Numbered from the stretch's first letter, positions 10,418-23,397 are shown. The stretch is 64,000 nucleotides of DNA from Antilocapra americana (GCA_007570785.1 ML661900.1:7937570-8001569), one strand, 5' to 3'. Numbers and translations are program-made. The notes: generated by a model not told the origin, from the sequence alone.

Positions 10418-12021
10418 CTAACTAGCTGTATCCTAAGTCATCTAGTACTTGTTACCAATAAAAGTAAACCAACAAAACAATTCACCAAGATTGAATTCTT
10501 AGAGTGAGTTGCTGAGTTATGGAAGCTTAAATGCAGGGTTGCCATACAGCCATAGGAAAAAGGGAGACTGGTAATCTATGGCATGGACTACCTATAGAAG
10601 GTAATAATTTGGGAGAACCACTGGATGCTGCATTGAACTGTTATGGTAGTAAATGATGATTTTTAAGTACTATGGGGTGAGATGTCTGCTTCTGGAGAGC
10701 TTGCAGACATAAAATCACAAATTCAGGGCTTTAAACTCTCAGTGCAAAGTGTGGGCAAAAATTTGTTATAGTATTCCTAAATAAATCATTTGTTTATTTT
10801 ATGGCAGGGCAGATATGGCTAAAAATCAGATTTAAAATTTAGTTACACAGGATGCTATATTGCAGTATAAGTTGAACTCAGACCCTTGTGGAGTGTGTTG
10901 TTGGAAAGCAAAGGCATTGATGGGGAAAGAGTAGGGAACTTGAGGCTTAAAATGGAAACCTTTGGGTGGATGACAAAAAAGACTCATCTACTTGTGCTTC
11001 AATATGCTGTAATAATCTTACCCAAGACAGTTGCCTTGCAAGAGCATAATTATTCTCCTTCTCTACCCACCATTGCTTCCATACCCTTAACTAGAATCTA
11101 TTTACATATTCCACAGTGAGAGCAAGTACAAAATCTGACTGAGAAAAGGCATATTAAACACCAAAATACATGCAATATTTCTCTAATTTATATCAGTATG
11201 CACCCAGAGAATACGGGTAAGAATCAGTTCTACAGGGAATGCAACATAATACCACATTGAGTCAAATTCTTCACTCTGGGCACATCTATCCATTGAATTT
11301 AATATGTTAGCTTGAGAACTAGAAATGACTCTGACAGTTGGCTTTATGAGCTAACTAAACTCAATGGTGACCTATATTCAATATTTAAATGACAGAACTT
11401 CCCTAGCATAATGTAGAAGAAATCTCAAGACTTGGGCAGATGAAATGTTAGAGTGGGTTAACTATACAATATAATCTATATAGTATATAATCTATCCCAT
11501 TTCCTACTGTTTCTCTAGGGTTCCCATTAGGCGTTCATTTTCCTAGGCATTGAAAAATGTGTTAGTGAGGGGAGAACCAACTTAAAATCAATCAATGATT
11601 TTAAGACACCTTTTTAAGAGGTTTCTGTCCTCTGAAGACTACGGATGATAATAGTGAGAGATATTTCATTTGCCTGAGTTTTCTAATTTCAATGAGAAAC
11701 ACAATAACAGGCAGAGGGAAAGAACAGCAATCAAACAGGGACCTTTGTTTTAATAGGGATACATGATGGTCATTAAAGAACTATAGTGTCCTTAGAACTG
11801 AAATAAATGAATTCAGTAATAAATCTGTATATCTAGAAAAATTCTAGGACTTCAAAAATGCCACTGTAGTACCATTAGTCAAAGCAGGAACTTATGATGT
11901 TAGGTGATACATAGAATTTTGACCTAGATTTGCCTCATATCATGCTCATGGTTATTTCCTCGGTTCCAAACCATAAAATTGAAATACACTAGCAGAATTT
12001 CCACATTGACTCCTTGCCCCG
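10418..12021. other. Unassigned DNA
   Basis: This 1.6-kb stretch has no recognised repeat. A 77-codon frame at 10886-11119 has no supporting features. Confidence 0.45.
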
Positions 12022-12241
12022 TGGAGTGGGACTGCATGCTCCGTTCTATCTGACTCCGCAACTCTACGGACGATAGCCTGCTTGACTGCTCTGTCCATGG
12101 GATTTCCCAGGCAAGAATACCGCAACAGGTTGCCACTTCCTCCTCCAGAAGATCTTCCTAACCCAGGGATCGAACCCTTGTCTCTTGCATCTCCTTTCAT
12201 TGGCAAGCATATTCTTCACCACTGAGCTACCAGGGGAGACC
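12022..12241 (-). mobile_element. Bov-tA SINE
   Basis: The right end is the reversed tRNA-derived head ('ccactgagctaccaggggag') and the body includes 'atgggatttcccaggcaaga'. The BovB-derived tail at the left is diverged ('ctgactccgcaactctacgg'). Confidence 0.85.
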
Positions 12242-12934
12242 AGAATAATAAACCAAAGGCAGACCACATTTTTATGGAAATTGCCAACGTTATTGCTATC
12301 ATTAAAACTTTAACAATGTGGCAATGATGATACCTACAAGCTCCTAACGTTCTCATCTGTACAAAAGGCAGATTGGTATTTGAGAATGACTGTAGATTGT
12401 GATAAATTAAATTATCACTGATTCTATTGGCATCTGCTGTTCCATATGTGGGGTGTTCAGATATGGTCTAGGTGCAAAGCAAATCAATTCAGAAATTAGT
12501 TGTTTTATTTTCTTCTATACCAATTATAAAGAGCAATTTCCTTTTAACAGGAAGGGTCAGCAGTATACCTTCACTGCACATTTTGGATTATGTCAACTCT
12601 CCTGCTCTTTGTTGTAATCTAGTCTTCAAGGACTTTGATCACCTTGATGTCCCACAGATACATGTAATTTAGCGAACTAAATGATATCTTAACTGACTTT
12701 TAAAAGGCAATTGCTGACATATTGTATTACTTGAAGCAGTTGAAATAGGCTTGGTAATCAATTTTTTAAAGATTTGGTAGAAAGTAAAGTCATTTGAGGC
12801 AGTAAATTGACAGCTTTCTCTATTTCTTTCCTGAAAATTAATCTAATTTTTACCTCTTTACTGATTAGTTTTTGCAAATTATACTTTCCTACAAAATCAT
12901 TTCTTTTTTTATATCTTTAATTTTTTTAAACACT
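12242..12934. other. Unassigned AT-rich DNA
   Basis: No family recognised. A 66-codon frame at 12472-12672 is not supported as a gene. Confidence 0.4.
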
Positions 12935-13399
12935 ACCATGGGCTGAGCTGAGTTAAAGTCTTCTGTTACATGTCTATTTCTCTATTCTGTAGGTTTTTTT
13001 TTTCGTAGTTGAGGCATTTAGCTCATAGATATTTAACACTATTATGTTTTTGTTGAAAATGGCTCTTTTTGACATGGTAGACTGTCTTTTGTCTCAGTTA
13101 ATGCTTTTTTGACCAGAATTCTGTCTTGACTATCAATTATGACTCTAGCTTTCTTTTGTATGCCTTTTGCTTATATAATTTGCCATTCTTTAATTTTCAG
13201 TCTTTCTGAATTACTTTGTTTTAGCCATTTATCATCTATAGAGAATATACATATATATTTATATGAAATAGTTTGCTTTATTGGAAAATCCTTGTGAAAA
13301 TATGAATTAATTTCATTTTTATTTATTGATGTGAAAAATATTTCTGATCTTATTTCTGTTGAATAATTCTATGTTCTGTTTTTCTTTTACAGAGTTATT

Positions 13400-13505
13400 T
13401 TTCTTTATTTCCCCCACAGCAAACAACTATGTGCTTATCCCCAACTAGGTATTGAATGCAGCTCTTAGGCATTTAAAGTAAGGAGTCCTAACCATTCGAC
13501 AAACA
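13400..13505 (-). mobile_element. CHR-type SINE fragment
   Basis: The reverse complement reads 'tggttaggactccttacttt' then 'tgcattcaatacctagttgg', a degraded tRNA-Glu-type head and box-B region. It lies just left of a second CHR copy in the same orientation. Confidence 0.6.
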
Positions 13506-13534
13506 ACAGGAAATTTCCAACATTAACATTACTT

Positions 13535-13621
13535 CTCCCCCCAAATCCTTCACCAGGGATGGAACCCAGGACTCCACACTGAGAGCACCAAGTCCTAACC
13601 ACTAGACTACCAGGGAATTCC
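13535..13621 (-). mobile_element. CHR-type SINE
   Basis: The reverse complement starts 'ggaattccctggtagtctag' and continues with 'tggttaggacttggtgctct', a clear CHR head. The body is short. Confidence 0.8.
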
Positions 13622-15756
13622 TTCTTTTCACAGTTTTTAAAGAGACTTAAAATAGTGGTCTTTTTCCTCCACTTTTTTTTTAATGTGTCATTCTGATAGT
13701 TATAAAAGTTTGTCTTTTTATTCTAGCTTACAAATATCAATATAATCAACATTTATACTTTTAAATATAACTATATTACTGCTTTTTTGGTTTTGAAGGA
13801 TTCCTTGAACTCCTAGCTAATTAAGTACCTTTAAATCAATGAATTTGGCTCTCATGCTGTTTCTTCCATCCTTCCAAATGTATTTAGCTGTCTCATTCCT
13901 ACATGTATAGACATGTAACTTCCACATTCTGTTCTATCACCAAAAACCACCCATTTCTTTGAGTTTTGGTTTTATAGCTACATATGTTCAATGCTCAACA
14001 AATTATTTTGCCATGATTTTCCCACCTCATTTCTTTGTTTAATTTTTCCAGTAGTCTTCTCAAGAAAGTCTCTTGCTTTCTTACATGTTTAACATTATTT
14101 ATCTGAGGTGTTAATGCTCAAAGAACATCTTGATTGAATTTTAAAAACCCTTGGCTCACAGGTTCTTTTCTTGAGTATTTTGTAGTTCTTTCCCTCTGTC
14201 TGTTGCTGTGGAGAAATCCATGGCCAGATAGATTTTTTCCCTGTTATAAGCATCTTATTCTTTTTATATCACAGTCCAAAAAGGTTTTTCTTTATCTTTA
14301 AAATCCAAGAAATTTACTAGACTTAGTCCTAATGTTGAGTTTTCTGGGTCAGTTTATTGGTTTTCTGTTTTTTGATGATGTGTTATTAAAATATGCAGAT
14401 ACACATTTTTATTTTGTTTTTGTTTTAAATCTCAAGAAAGCCTTTTTGAATTATATCTGTAACTTATTTTCTGTTCTACTGATTTTTTTTTTTTTCAGAT
14501 ACTGCAGCTAGGCATCATTTGAATATCTGTCCCATGTCTTCTAGAATTTCTTTTCTAATTCTTCAAAACTTTTTAATTCAGTTTGATTTTGTTCCTGTTT
14601 GGTGATGTATATTTGGAAGCTTTAATAAGTATTTTTATGTCTATGAATTAAATCTGCCCCCTAGTCTTAATGAAGATAGAAATTGTGGCTCTTTTTTATT
14701 TTAAAACATTGTCAAAAAAAAAAACTGTCATTAATTTTGAATGATTTCTAAGGAGTGATGATGTCCTATGAAACTACGTTAATACAGGAAGAACCTCTAA
14801 GTTCAGTAATTAAGATCAGTAATAAGATAAAGCTGTCCTCTATAACCACTGCTGTTTGAAATTTTACAGCAGATCCTGACACATTGTAAAGAAAGGGAAA
14901 AAATGTCACAATGATTGGAAAGAAAAAAAAGGTCATTACTCACAAATGTATGATTTTCTACATAAAAACCCAAACTAATTCACTTAAAAATTATTAAAAT
15001 TAATGTTTTAGTAGAAGCTAGATAAAATGCCAGTGCAGAAATATCAGTTTCATGTCTGTACCACAAAATACTTAGGAATAATTATTTAAAATACAAAAAG
15101 ATAAAAGACTTGCATGGAGAAAACCATAAAATCCTAAAGAACATCATTAAAGTCCTAAATAAAAGAAAATTATATGTTCTTCACGGTTAAGATGACTAAA
15201 CACGATTAAGAGATCAAACCTACCCACCCTGAACTAAAAATTTTAAATGACTAAAGTCATAGGCTCTTCTAAGAAACTTGGTAAACTAATTCTAAAATGT
15301 ATTTGGAAAAGAAAAGTGTCAACTAGAGCCAATATTATCCTGAGGAAGAAGAAAACGTCAACAGTCTTGCTGCATAAATTATCAAGGCTTTTCAGTATGT
15401 TACTGGATTTTCAGTAACACAGCACTATGTCATGTTGGTAGACAGACAGACAACTATCCAATAGGAAGCCTATAAGCTTGCCTGTGTTTTGTACAAAAAT
15501 GTTATATGCCAGAAGTTTCACTGCTCATCCGTGGATAACTGAGGGGGTATTCAGCAAATGGTGCTCACATAATAATTGTCCATATGAAAATGGATCCTCA
15601 CTTCAATTCCAGATAGACTGACTCTTATGGGAAAGTACAACTGTTTAAATACTTAGAATATAATACAGAAAAGTGTCTTATAATTTTAGAATAAGGAATG
15701 ACTGCTCAAATAATATGCAGAAAACATTAATTACCAAATAAAAGGTAATAAACACA

Positions 15757-16412
15757 GTTCAGTTCAGTCGCTCAGTCATGTTTGACTCTTTGTGACCCCA
15801 CGGACTGCAGCACACCAGGCCTCCCTGTCCATCACCAACTCTCAGAGTTTACTCAGACTCATGTCCATTGAGTCCATGATGCCATGCAACCATCTCATCC
15901 TCTGTCATCCCCTTCTCCTCCTGCCTTCAATTTTTCCCAGCATCAAGGTCTTTCAAATGAGTCAATTCTTCACATCAGGTGGCCAAAGTATTGGAGTTTC
16001 AGCTTCAGCATCAGTCCTTCCAATGAATATTCAGGACTGATTTCCTTTAGGATGGATTGGTTGGGTCTTCCTGCTGTCCAAGGGACTCTCAAGAACCTTC
16101 TCCAACACCAGGGTTCAAAAGCATCAGTTCTTTGGCACTCAGTTTTCTTTATAGTCCAACTCTCACATTCATGCATGACTACTCGAAAACCATAGCTTTG
16201 ACTAGATGGACCTTTGATGGTAAAGTAATGTCTCTGCTTTTTAATATGCTGTCTAGGTTGGTCATAGCTTTTTTTCCAAGGAGCAAGCGTCTTTCAATTT
16301 CATGGCTGTAGTCACCATGTGCAGTGATTTTGGAGCTCAAACAAATAAAGTCTTTCACTGTTCCCACTGTTTCCCTAACTATTTGCCATGAAGTGATGGG
16401 GCCAGATGCTCC
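15757..16412 (-). mobile_element. BovB LINE, 5'-truncated
   Basis: The reversed BovB 3' end starts 'cagttcagttcagtcgctca' and reaches the reverse transcriptase region ('gaagtgatggggccagatgc'). Length is about 656 bp against roughly 3.2 kb for a full element. It sits inside the older L1 at 14740-16890. No clear TSD was found. Confidence 0.93.
15970..16367 (-). pseudogene. BovB reverse transcriptase C-terminal remnant
   Basis: Two minus-strand frames cover the C-terminal part of the RTE-type reverse transcriptase protein. The upstream one (16179-16367) has 'KAMTNLDSILKSRDITLPSK'; the downstream one (15970-16176) has 'ESWTIKK' and 'NQSILKEISPEYSLEGLMLK'. They are in different frames, so a frameshift near 16178 breaks the protein. 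The catalytic palm and the endonuclease domain are missing because of 5' truncation. No activity is possible from this copy. It is a selfish-element relic, not a host gene. Confidence 0.88.
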
Positions 16413-16895
16413 TTACAATTTTAAAACCTTTATTAGTCACACAATATCATTTAAGAGGTGAAGCAAGAAAGTCACAAACCAGGAGAAGATATCTGCAACA
16501 CATTTAGCCAATGAGGATTTATTCCAATAAATCAATAGAAGGAACAATCCATGTAGCAATACAGAAAAAGAGAATCACACGCAGTATGCAAGTATATCTG
16601 AAAAAGCTCTACAACCAGAAAAAGAAAACAAATTCTGTTTAGGATTACATACATTTGGTATAAAAATTACTTTTTAAAGAAAGACAAAATCAATAAAATG
16701 CAAATAAACATTTGCAGTTATCTCTAAGAAGAAGAGATAGAAATGGATAAAGTGGGAGCACACAGATAAATAAGTTCAGTTATTATTGATCTTTCTAAGT
16801 TCTTTATTTGGATAACAGCTTCCTAGTGCTTATACAAGCTTGAGAAATCTTTAAAGTTTCTGTATTATTTATATCTTAAATATATATTACTTGTG

Positions 16896-17101
16896 TGTAT
16901 GTTAGTCACTCTGTCATCTCCGACTCTGTGTGACCCCATGGACTGTAATCCACAAGGCTCCTCTGTCCATGGGATTCTCCAGGCAAGAATACTGGAGTGG
17001 GTTGCCATTTCCTTCTCAGGGGATCTTGCTGATCCAGGGATTGAACCCACGTCTCTTGCATAGGCAGATGGATTCTTTACTGCTGAACCCTAGGGAAGCC
17101 C
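16896..17101 (-). mobile_element. Bov-tA SINE
   Basis: BovB-derived tail at the left ('gactctgtgtgaccccatgg'), body 'ggcaagaatactggagtggg', and reversed tRNA-derived head at the right ending 'ctagggaagcccc'. The body is well preserved, so it is relatively young. Confidence 0.9.
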
Positions 17102-17970
17102 CAATCGACCAATCTCAAATATTCTTCTATATATATGAAATCGTACATTAAAAAAGAGTCATAAAGAATTTTAAGCAAGGAGAGCATGTTTCAACCATTA
17201 CTAGGAAAGTTTTCATCTTCAACCAGGTAACAAGTTCTATATAGTAAGAGAGAAACAGGCCATCTACCCTGCTTGCAGATCAAACCACTGTACCCTAGTA
17301 GTCAAAGGAGAGGTTAAAGATAGCATCTGGAGTGCCCTAATATTTCCTGGGAAATTATTAGTTTAGTGTGGTCTCAAGAAAATCCAGAGATTTGATCTAA
17401 ACCCTTCTCTTCTGAGAGCTCATCAACGATCAAACATAACTATACTATGTCCCCAAATCATCTCTTTTCTGAGCTATCTATGTTCTAGTTTCTTTAGTCA
17501 TTCTTTATGCAAGTTCCATTTTAATAGAAGTTTACCATCTGGGTGTTTTCCTCTGGGCATATGGCAATTTGAAAATGCCTGTCTTAAAGACATGGTGCCA
17601 AGAATAGAATTCAATACATTAACTAAGACCACTGCAGAATCCACTGAGATGATTACATTTGTCACTATACTATTGCTAATGTAGCATAAAATTATACAAA
17701 GTATATTTTTGTATATCAGCACTGGCTATTGTAAACCACAAAGACTGTTTTTTCATGAACTCTATCATCATTCTAACTTTTGCTATTCTGTTCCTATTTA
17801 AATAACTTGTTTTCTTGTATCTAATCCTGGCCTTGTGTCATTACATGGTTGTCTATTTTTCAAAGTCTTTTAGTGTTTTGGTTTGGGAGATGGATTGACA
17901 TGGAATATTACATCTGTATGGTGACCGCTTTCCAATTAAAAAAAAAAAGGATTGCTTAGTATTATTTTGT
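17102..17970. other. Unassigned AT-rich DNA
   Basis: No recognised family or gene. Confidence 0.45.
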
Positions 17971-17974
17971 TTTC

Positions 17975-18150
17975 ACAAAGCCCTTTAATAACATACAGGG
18001 ATAATTATTCCCATTCAAAAATTAGGGAAACTAAAATCAGGAACATATGCAACATGCTCCAAATCAGGTTTATTAAGTGGCAGATCCTACACTTGAGCCA
18101 ACATATTTTGGATCCAGGGATCTTTTCACTGAATTATACTGTTTCTTTCA
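17975..18150 (-). mobile_element. MIR SINE
   Basis: Reversed MIR core: 'attcccattcaaaaattagg', 'gaaactaaaatcagg', 'ttaagtggcagatcct' and a 'cttgagcca...' remnant. The landmarks are in the canonical order for the reverse orientation. Confidence 0.75.
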
Positions 18151-18820
18151 CACTAGACTGTTCAACATTGATTACATTTATCTTAAAGAGTCACTAAATG
18201 AAGACCTAGAATAGGGAAATGTTCTGAGAAGAAATCCCCCCAAATTATTCCACTTTCATAAGTAAGTATTAACAATAATGGTGATTCCAAGAATTGTGCA
18301 AAGAGAAATACAATCCACATTTTGATGGCATAAATCACAACACACATGTCAAGGAAAATAATGAGATCATCTTGGCTTCAATTTAGGAAATTGTCAAAGT
18401 TTTCACAACTCCTTCGACTTGTAATACAACTTGCATGCTAATGTTTCTATCTGTGGCAAGAAATCAAGTAGGCTGAGGCTGGGCAGTCTAGTCTGGGTGT
18501 ACTGGAAGAAAGCCTGGCAAGCCATGCTTCAGATTCCTCAGAGGCAGTTTTACAAGGAAATGTGGGACAGGATAGTGCCCTAGAGCCTTGTTTAGAGGGC
18601 AAGCCTGTGTCCGTGAAAAGTAACAAATTAAGTGCTCTAGATATCTCAATTTGGCACCTTTACAACAGATGTGCATGAATAATTGCAATGATCTTCAACT
18701 GTGATTTTATCAGTCATAGGGAAACTAACGGTGATAGATGGGTCTTCAAATTAAAGAAGTTAAACATGAATAGTTCTAACTGAAAATAAGCATAATCCTA
18801 GGATGGGCATAAATAAAAAC
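18151..18820. other. Unassigned DNA
   Basis: Nothing recognised. Confidence 0.45.
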
Positions 18821-18829
18821 CAGTGTGTG

Positions 18830-19126
18830 GGACTTCCCTGGTGGTACAGTGGATAAGAATCCACCTGCCAATGCAGGGCACTTGGGTTCAATCCCTAGTC
18901 TGGGTAGATTTCACATGCCACAGTGCAACTAAGCCCTCTAGCCACAACTGTTGAAGCTCACATGCCCTAGAATCTGTGCTCAGCAATAAGAGAAGCCACC
19001 ACAATGAGAAGCCTTCACAGCCCAAAGAAGAGTAAGCTTCACCTGCTACAACTAGAGAAAGCCTGCAGGCAGCAAATGAAGACCCAGACAACCAAAAATA
19101 AAACAAATAAATAATTAAAAACAAAA
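18830..19126 (+). mobile_element. CHR-type SINE, long form
   Basis: Starts 'ggacttccctggtggtacag', has box-B-like 'gggttcaatccctag', then the long-form body, and ends in an A-rich tail. The TSD 'cagtgtgtg' is at 18821-18829 and 19127-19135, each preceded by A-rich sequence as expected for an L1-endonuclease target. Confidence 0.92.
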
Positions 19127-19135
19127 CAGTGTGTG

Positions 19136-22115
19136 CCCTTGGTCAAGTCATTTCACTATTCTATTTAGCATTTGTACATTCAAGTTACAAAAAACTCAAC
19201 AGAACACTTTTCAAAGCAAAACTGCAAAGAACCTTACACTGTATCCAGACAAAACTGGTATAAAGAGAGGATGGAAGGCCAACGGATTTCTAAGCTCCAG
19301 AAAGAAAAAAAAGAAACAAACAAAAACAACTAAAACACACTGGACTAGTTCCAGCTAGTGCTAATACATCATATTGTCCTCAGTAATTGAAAATGAATCT
19401 AAGTACTAAGTACTATAAGCATTATGTGATTGACTATGAACTAGCATAAACAGTCATGAAGAGCATCCAATTTGTATTCAGAAAGCAACTCCTGGCAGCT
19501 GTATATATATAGAAAGAACAAATGACTAGAGGCAGTTTGGAAACATTTGTCTAAGATCAACTGACCAGGACTTGAACCAAGGAAACAAACAGCCTATCCT
19601 GAGAGACTATCTACCTTTGCCAAAAGTACTCATTTATTGAAATTCTCCTCTGTCTAAGTATTTTTTTTTCCCTCCCTAGTATCATCAGCAAGTCTATAAG
19701 CCAGATTTACAAGTACATTATTTCTCAAGGGTAAAACAGAGACCTAAACTTCCTCCAGTAAACACAATGGCTAAATTTAATACAAAATTAAATTTCAGAC
19801 TCAAACCTAGTTTCATCAAACAGATCTGACATTTGACTGTTAGAAAAATGGATGACTTCATTTTTTTAAAAAAATGGTTTTGATTAGCTCTCTGATAATC
19901 AGGATTTTCAGTTAATGAAAATATTCTTATTCAGATGGCTAGAAAGAGAAATACAGAGGGAAAATTTGTATGTGCTAAATCCATTCATCCTGGGTTTTCT
20001 ACTTGATTTGAAACACAACTACAGTCTGAATGTTAACTGGAGCCCTCCCTGTTTGTGATTTCATGATGCGTGGCGGAAACAATGAGAGCCAGGATTGAGC
20101 CAGGACTTAACATTTGTGAGGCCTGAGCAGTTCACATGCATTGAGCTTTCAGAAAAGGCCAAGGCATCTATTTCCCCACCAAAGGCCCAGGGGCATTGGC
20201 AGATTCCGCTTAACACCGGCAGGACCTCCTGCATCTCTGAGAAGTCCCACTTAATTAAGACATTAGCTCCTAACATACCAAAGAAAGTTTCCTAAATGCC
20301 AAAATGAGGATTTCCTCACCGAGACATGTTGAAATCCGCTTTCAGCTACCTTTTGTGTACCACAGCCTGCACTGCGTAAAGTGTCAGCCCAGCCTTGCTA
20401 ACTTTGTTAGAGGGAGGGCCAATAACAGCGCTCAGCTGATTATAAAAGAAAGGGAAAAGAGTCTGAATGATTATAGAATTCTTATAATGTGCCATAGTGT
20501 TATTATGGCACTCTGCCCAGGGCTCATCAAAGATAAATGAGGTTTGAAGAGTAGGGTTTTTTATGTTAAATTTAATAGACATTCCCTTTTCTTTCTTTCT
20601 TTTTTCTTTTTTTTTTTAAACTGGCAAGGGAATGGAAAAGACATCAAAGCAGTTTCCCTATAAATCTATACGAAAATGAATTTCAGAGTCAACTTTTCTG
20701 CTTTTATTACTTACGGTGTTTTTATTTTTTTGGAAGCTGAAAGGGAACATAATTCAGTGCCTTTCAAATTGCTTTGGAGAAATATAATAAATCCAATATA
20801 TATGGAAAAGTTTATAGGGTTGGGTTTTTCTCCCAAATATATACAACTTTGAGATCTTTCTCTGATATTAAGATCATTTCTAAAAAATTCTTTTCAAAGT
20901 TTTTTCATACATATTTCACTAGATTTCCTAGACACTTCGTAATTTATAATTCTGAAGTCCAATGACAGGAGACAAGGTTTAATATTTTGACTATATGAAG
21001 CTGTGGTCTTTTCTAAGCTGCTACTCTTAAAATCCTCATCCAAGCTTTAAAATACAGTAACAGTGCTTTCACTTTAGTTCTATGGCTAAGATTTTTGATG
21101 GAAAATAGGAAGAGGAAGAAGGTCCATTAATATTGCAACATCAGCCTCTGAATGTGCTTCTTGTGTGCAAAATTATATTTTTATGCCATTTCTCTGGTTT
21201 TGTTTGAATCAGCTCGATTGAAAATCATCTTGAACCCAATTTTTATCCAGTAACTGCCTCTCAATACACATTACTCTTGTAACTGTTAAAGATTTGTTGG
21301 TTCAGCTTTTTAGGCAAGGCTATTTGAATGCACAGTGGGGGGATTGCTTGTGTGTTCTTATGACCATGTCAAAGTTAAGCAAATCCAAAGTTGCTGAGTT
21401 CCAACCAGTAGCTAAATCTCCATAATAAAAGTCAGTACTTTAAGAAAAAGTTCAAAGTTCATGGTTCAAAAAAAGGAACTCAGTGCTATAACATAGTATT
21501 AAATCCAAGCAAATAAGTCAGAGTACCCATGGATTTGAAGGAGTTTCTTTGAGTGGAAGGTAGTCTCAGAACCTAAATAAATCCCTCTAACCAGAGAGTC
21601 TTGGGTAAGGACTTGAATTGTTTCCCTGACTGTCTGAATACTGGGTTCATCATTTTATAAATGGCTTGCTATGTATAAAAATAAATACTACTTACCAAAC
21701 ACATAGGATTAAAAACCTAAAATCACCAGCTGGTATATTTGTTGGATTGAAGAGGATGCTGTCTGTGCTGATTGGAAGAACAATGGATCAGAGACAGGCC
21801 TTTTCCCAGGTTTCCTTCATTTACTTAAATTGCAATTGCCTTTCAGAGTGGGAGGTGGGAATTAATAGACAAGGGTGACAACACAGTAAAACTCCATTGC
21901 TTTTTGTCAGGCATCAAATCATTAGCATGGGCAAGGACAACTTTAAATAGATGTTAAAGAATTGAAAAACATTTACCCTTTTGAAAGTCAACCTTTCTTA
22001 AGTGTGTGCAGAACAAAGTTGGCAGTCATTCTGCAATGTTAATGGTACTGAAACTAACCCAGGTTTAGAAGAGTGATACATATATGGCTCACAAGATCCT
22101 TCCTGAAGGACTAGA
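19136..22115. other. Long repeat-poor stretch
   Basis: Only low-complexity tracts are evident (A-rich 19305-19335, pyrimidine tract 20580-20620) and a weak MIR-like piece near 19550-19610. The part at 20040-20570 is less AT-rich with several CpGs and motifs such as 'acttaattaagac' and 'cagctgattataaaa'. It might be a conserved non-coding element. No coding exon is evident. Confidence 0.45.
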
Positions 22116-22117
22116 CC

Positions 22118-22245
22118 AATGTTCCTCAACCCCAAATAAACATTAGAACTGCCTAGGGACCCTGTGACTTAATTGATCAAAGCTGGAGAGGGGTATATAT
22201 TAAAGCTCTCCAAGTGACCCTCATATGCAAAGATGGAGGAACCAA
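22118..22245 (+). mobile_element. MER5-like hAT DNA transposon fragment
   Basis: 'caatgttcctcaacc', 'cattagaactgcctagggac', 'gtgacttaattgatc' and 'tctccaagtgaccctcatat' follow the order of the MER5 family: a CAGTGGTTCTCAA start, internal 'tctgatttaattggtctggg', and near-end 'agctccccaggtgattcta'. Confidence 0.65.
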
Positions 22246-23060
22246 ACAGATTGTAAATAGTGCAGAAATATTTTTAAAATGTTTATATTGGAAAAATAAT
22301 GTTTGCAGGCTCTCACCACTCCACACATGGAATAGCATCCCTTTCAAAATAGGGATAACTTTCCCAAATGCATTTTTAAAAATTACATTAATTGAGACTT
22401 GATATGCACAGAAAATATGTTGCCTTGATGGTCTCTGTAAGTTTCCTTCAAAACAATAGTCTCTGGTTAGGAGGAAAAAATATATTTAACAGGCCTTCTC
22501 ATTCAATAATCAAAGTAGTCCTCTCAGGCAGTATCGTCTTTGTTGGACAACAAAAAACTCAGTTTCACAGATATCCTCTTTATTCCTTGCTGTTTTCCCA
22601 AGGTACAAATTGAACATGATATGGTCTGTGGCTTATGTCTTATTGACACAAGGGTGGAGGGCAACTCTGGTGTCATACAGGTCCCCAAGAGTTTATGAAG
22701 AGCATCTCCTGGTCTCTGGCAGGATGGCACTCTGCCTACTGTTCAGTGGACACCATATTTGCTTTCAAGCTCGCTCCTGGATGCTTTGATGTGGCTTTGG
22801 CCAATTCATTCATGCTGACTTGGCTTTTGTCCATCTTTTGCTTTTTTGCAGGCTCTTTGGTATCAGCCACATAGTTCATCCTACCTTAAGGCTTCATAAT
22901 CCACCCCTCCTCTGCTGTAGGCTTAACTCACCCTGCCACATTTTTTTAGAAGGCAGCAATCCTTCCATCTCTTCATTTTCTTTCTGAAAACTATAATGAT
23001 TTAAAATTTCTAAAATGTCTTGAGTTGGAATAAAATAGAATGACATTCAAATACACTTGG
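22246..23060. other. Unassigned DNA
   Basis: No family recognised. Overlapping 61-73 codon frames have no support. Confidence 0.45.
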
Positions 23061-23061
23061 T

Positions 23062-23273
23062 GCTTTGTTGTTTGGTTGCACAGTTATGTCTGACTCTTTT
23101 GCGACCCCATGGACTGTATCCCGCCAGGTTCCTCTGTCTATGGGATTTTCCAGGCAAGAATACTACTGGACTGGGTTGCTATTTCCTTCTCCAGGGGATC
23201 TTCCTGACCCAGGTTTCAAACCTGAATCTCCTGCACTATGGGCAAACTTTTTACCACTGAGCTACTAGGTACT
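23062..23273 (-). mobile_element. Bov-tA SINE
   Basis: Left: the reversed BovB-derived tail 'ctcttttgcgaccccatgga'. Middle: 'ttccaggcaagaatacta'. Right: the reversed tRNA-derived head 'taccactgagctactaggta'. Confidence 0.9.
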
Positions 23274-23397
23274 TAGAGGGCACTAATTTCATTACTTTGC
23301 AGCAAGCTTTCCTCCTACTCATCACTCATTTTTTTCCTGTCTTGCCTTTTTAAAAAATTACTTTCTCTCTTTTCTTTTCCTAGAAATTAGAAGCTAT

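Larger units (their letters stand above)
12935..14725 (-). mobile_element. Ancient L1 (L1M-type) sequence, reverse orientation
   Basis: Reverse-orientation L1 text is visible at about 12960-13240, including 'gactgtcttttgtctcag' and 'tgactctagctttcttttg', which match the early ORF2 part. The stretch at 14160-14640 resembles another reversed L1M segment. The T-rich top strand fits. The copy is heavily decayed and split by two CHR SINEs. The ends are approximate and it may be more than one insertion. Confidence 0.55.
14740..16890 (+). mobile_element. Ancient L1 (L1M-type) ORF2 region, forward, split by BovB
   Basis: Decayed ORF2 landmarks occur in order: 'aatacttaggaataatt' (15070), 'taaattatcaaggcttttca' (15376), 'tcagcaaatggtgctcac' (15551) and, beyond the BovB insertion, 'gagaagatatctgcaacaca' (16483) with 'aaatgcaaataaacatttgc' (16698). 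This is the usual order of the late reverse transcriptase and C-terminal part of ORF2, so the two halves belong to one copy. Confidence 0.7.

Noticed and set aside
18830..18900. tRNA-like head with box-A/B-type sequence
   Set aside because: It belongs to a CHR SINE; the same holds for all Bov-tA heads. No functional tRNA gene is present.
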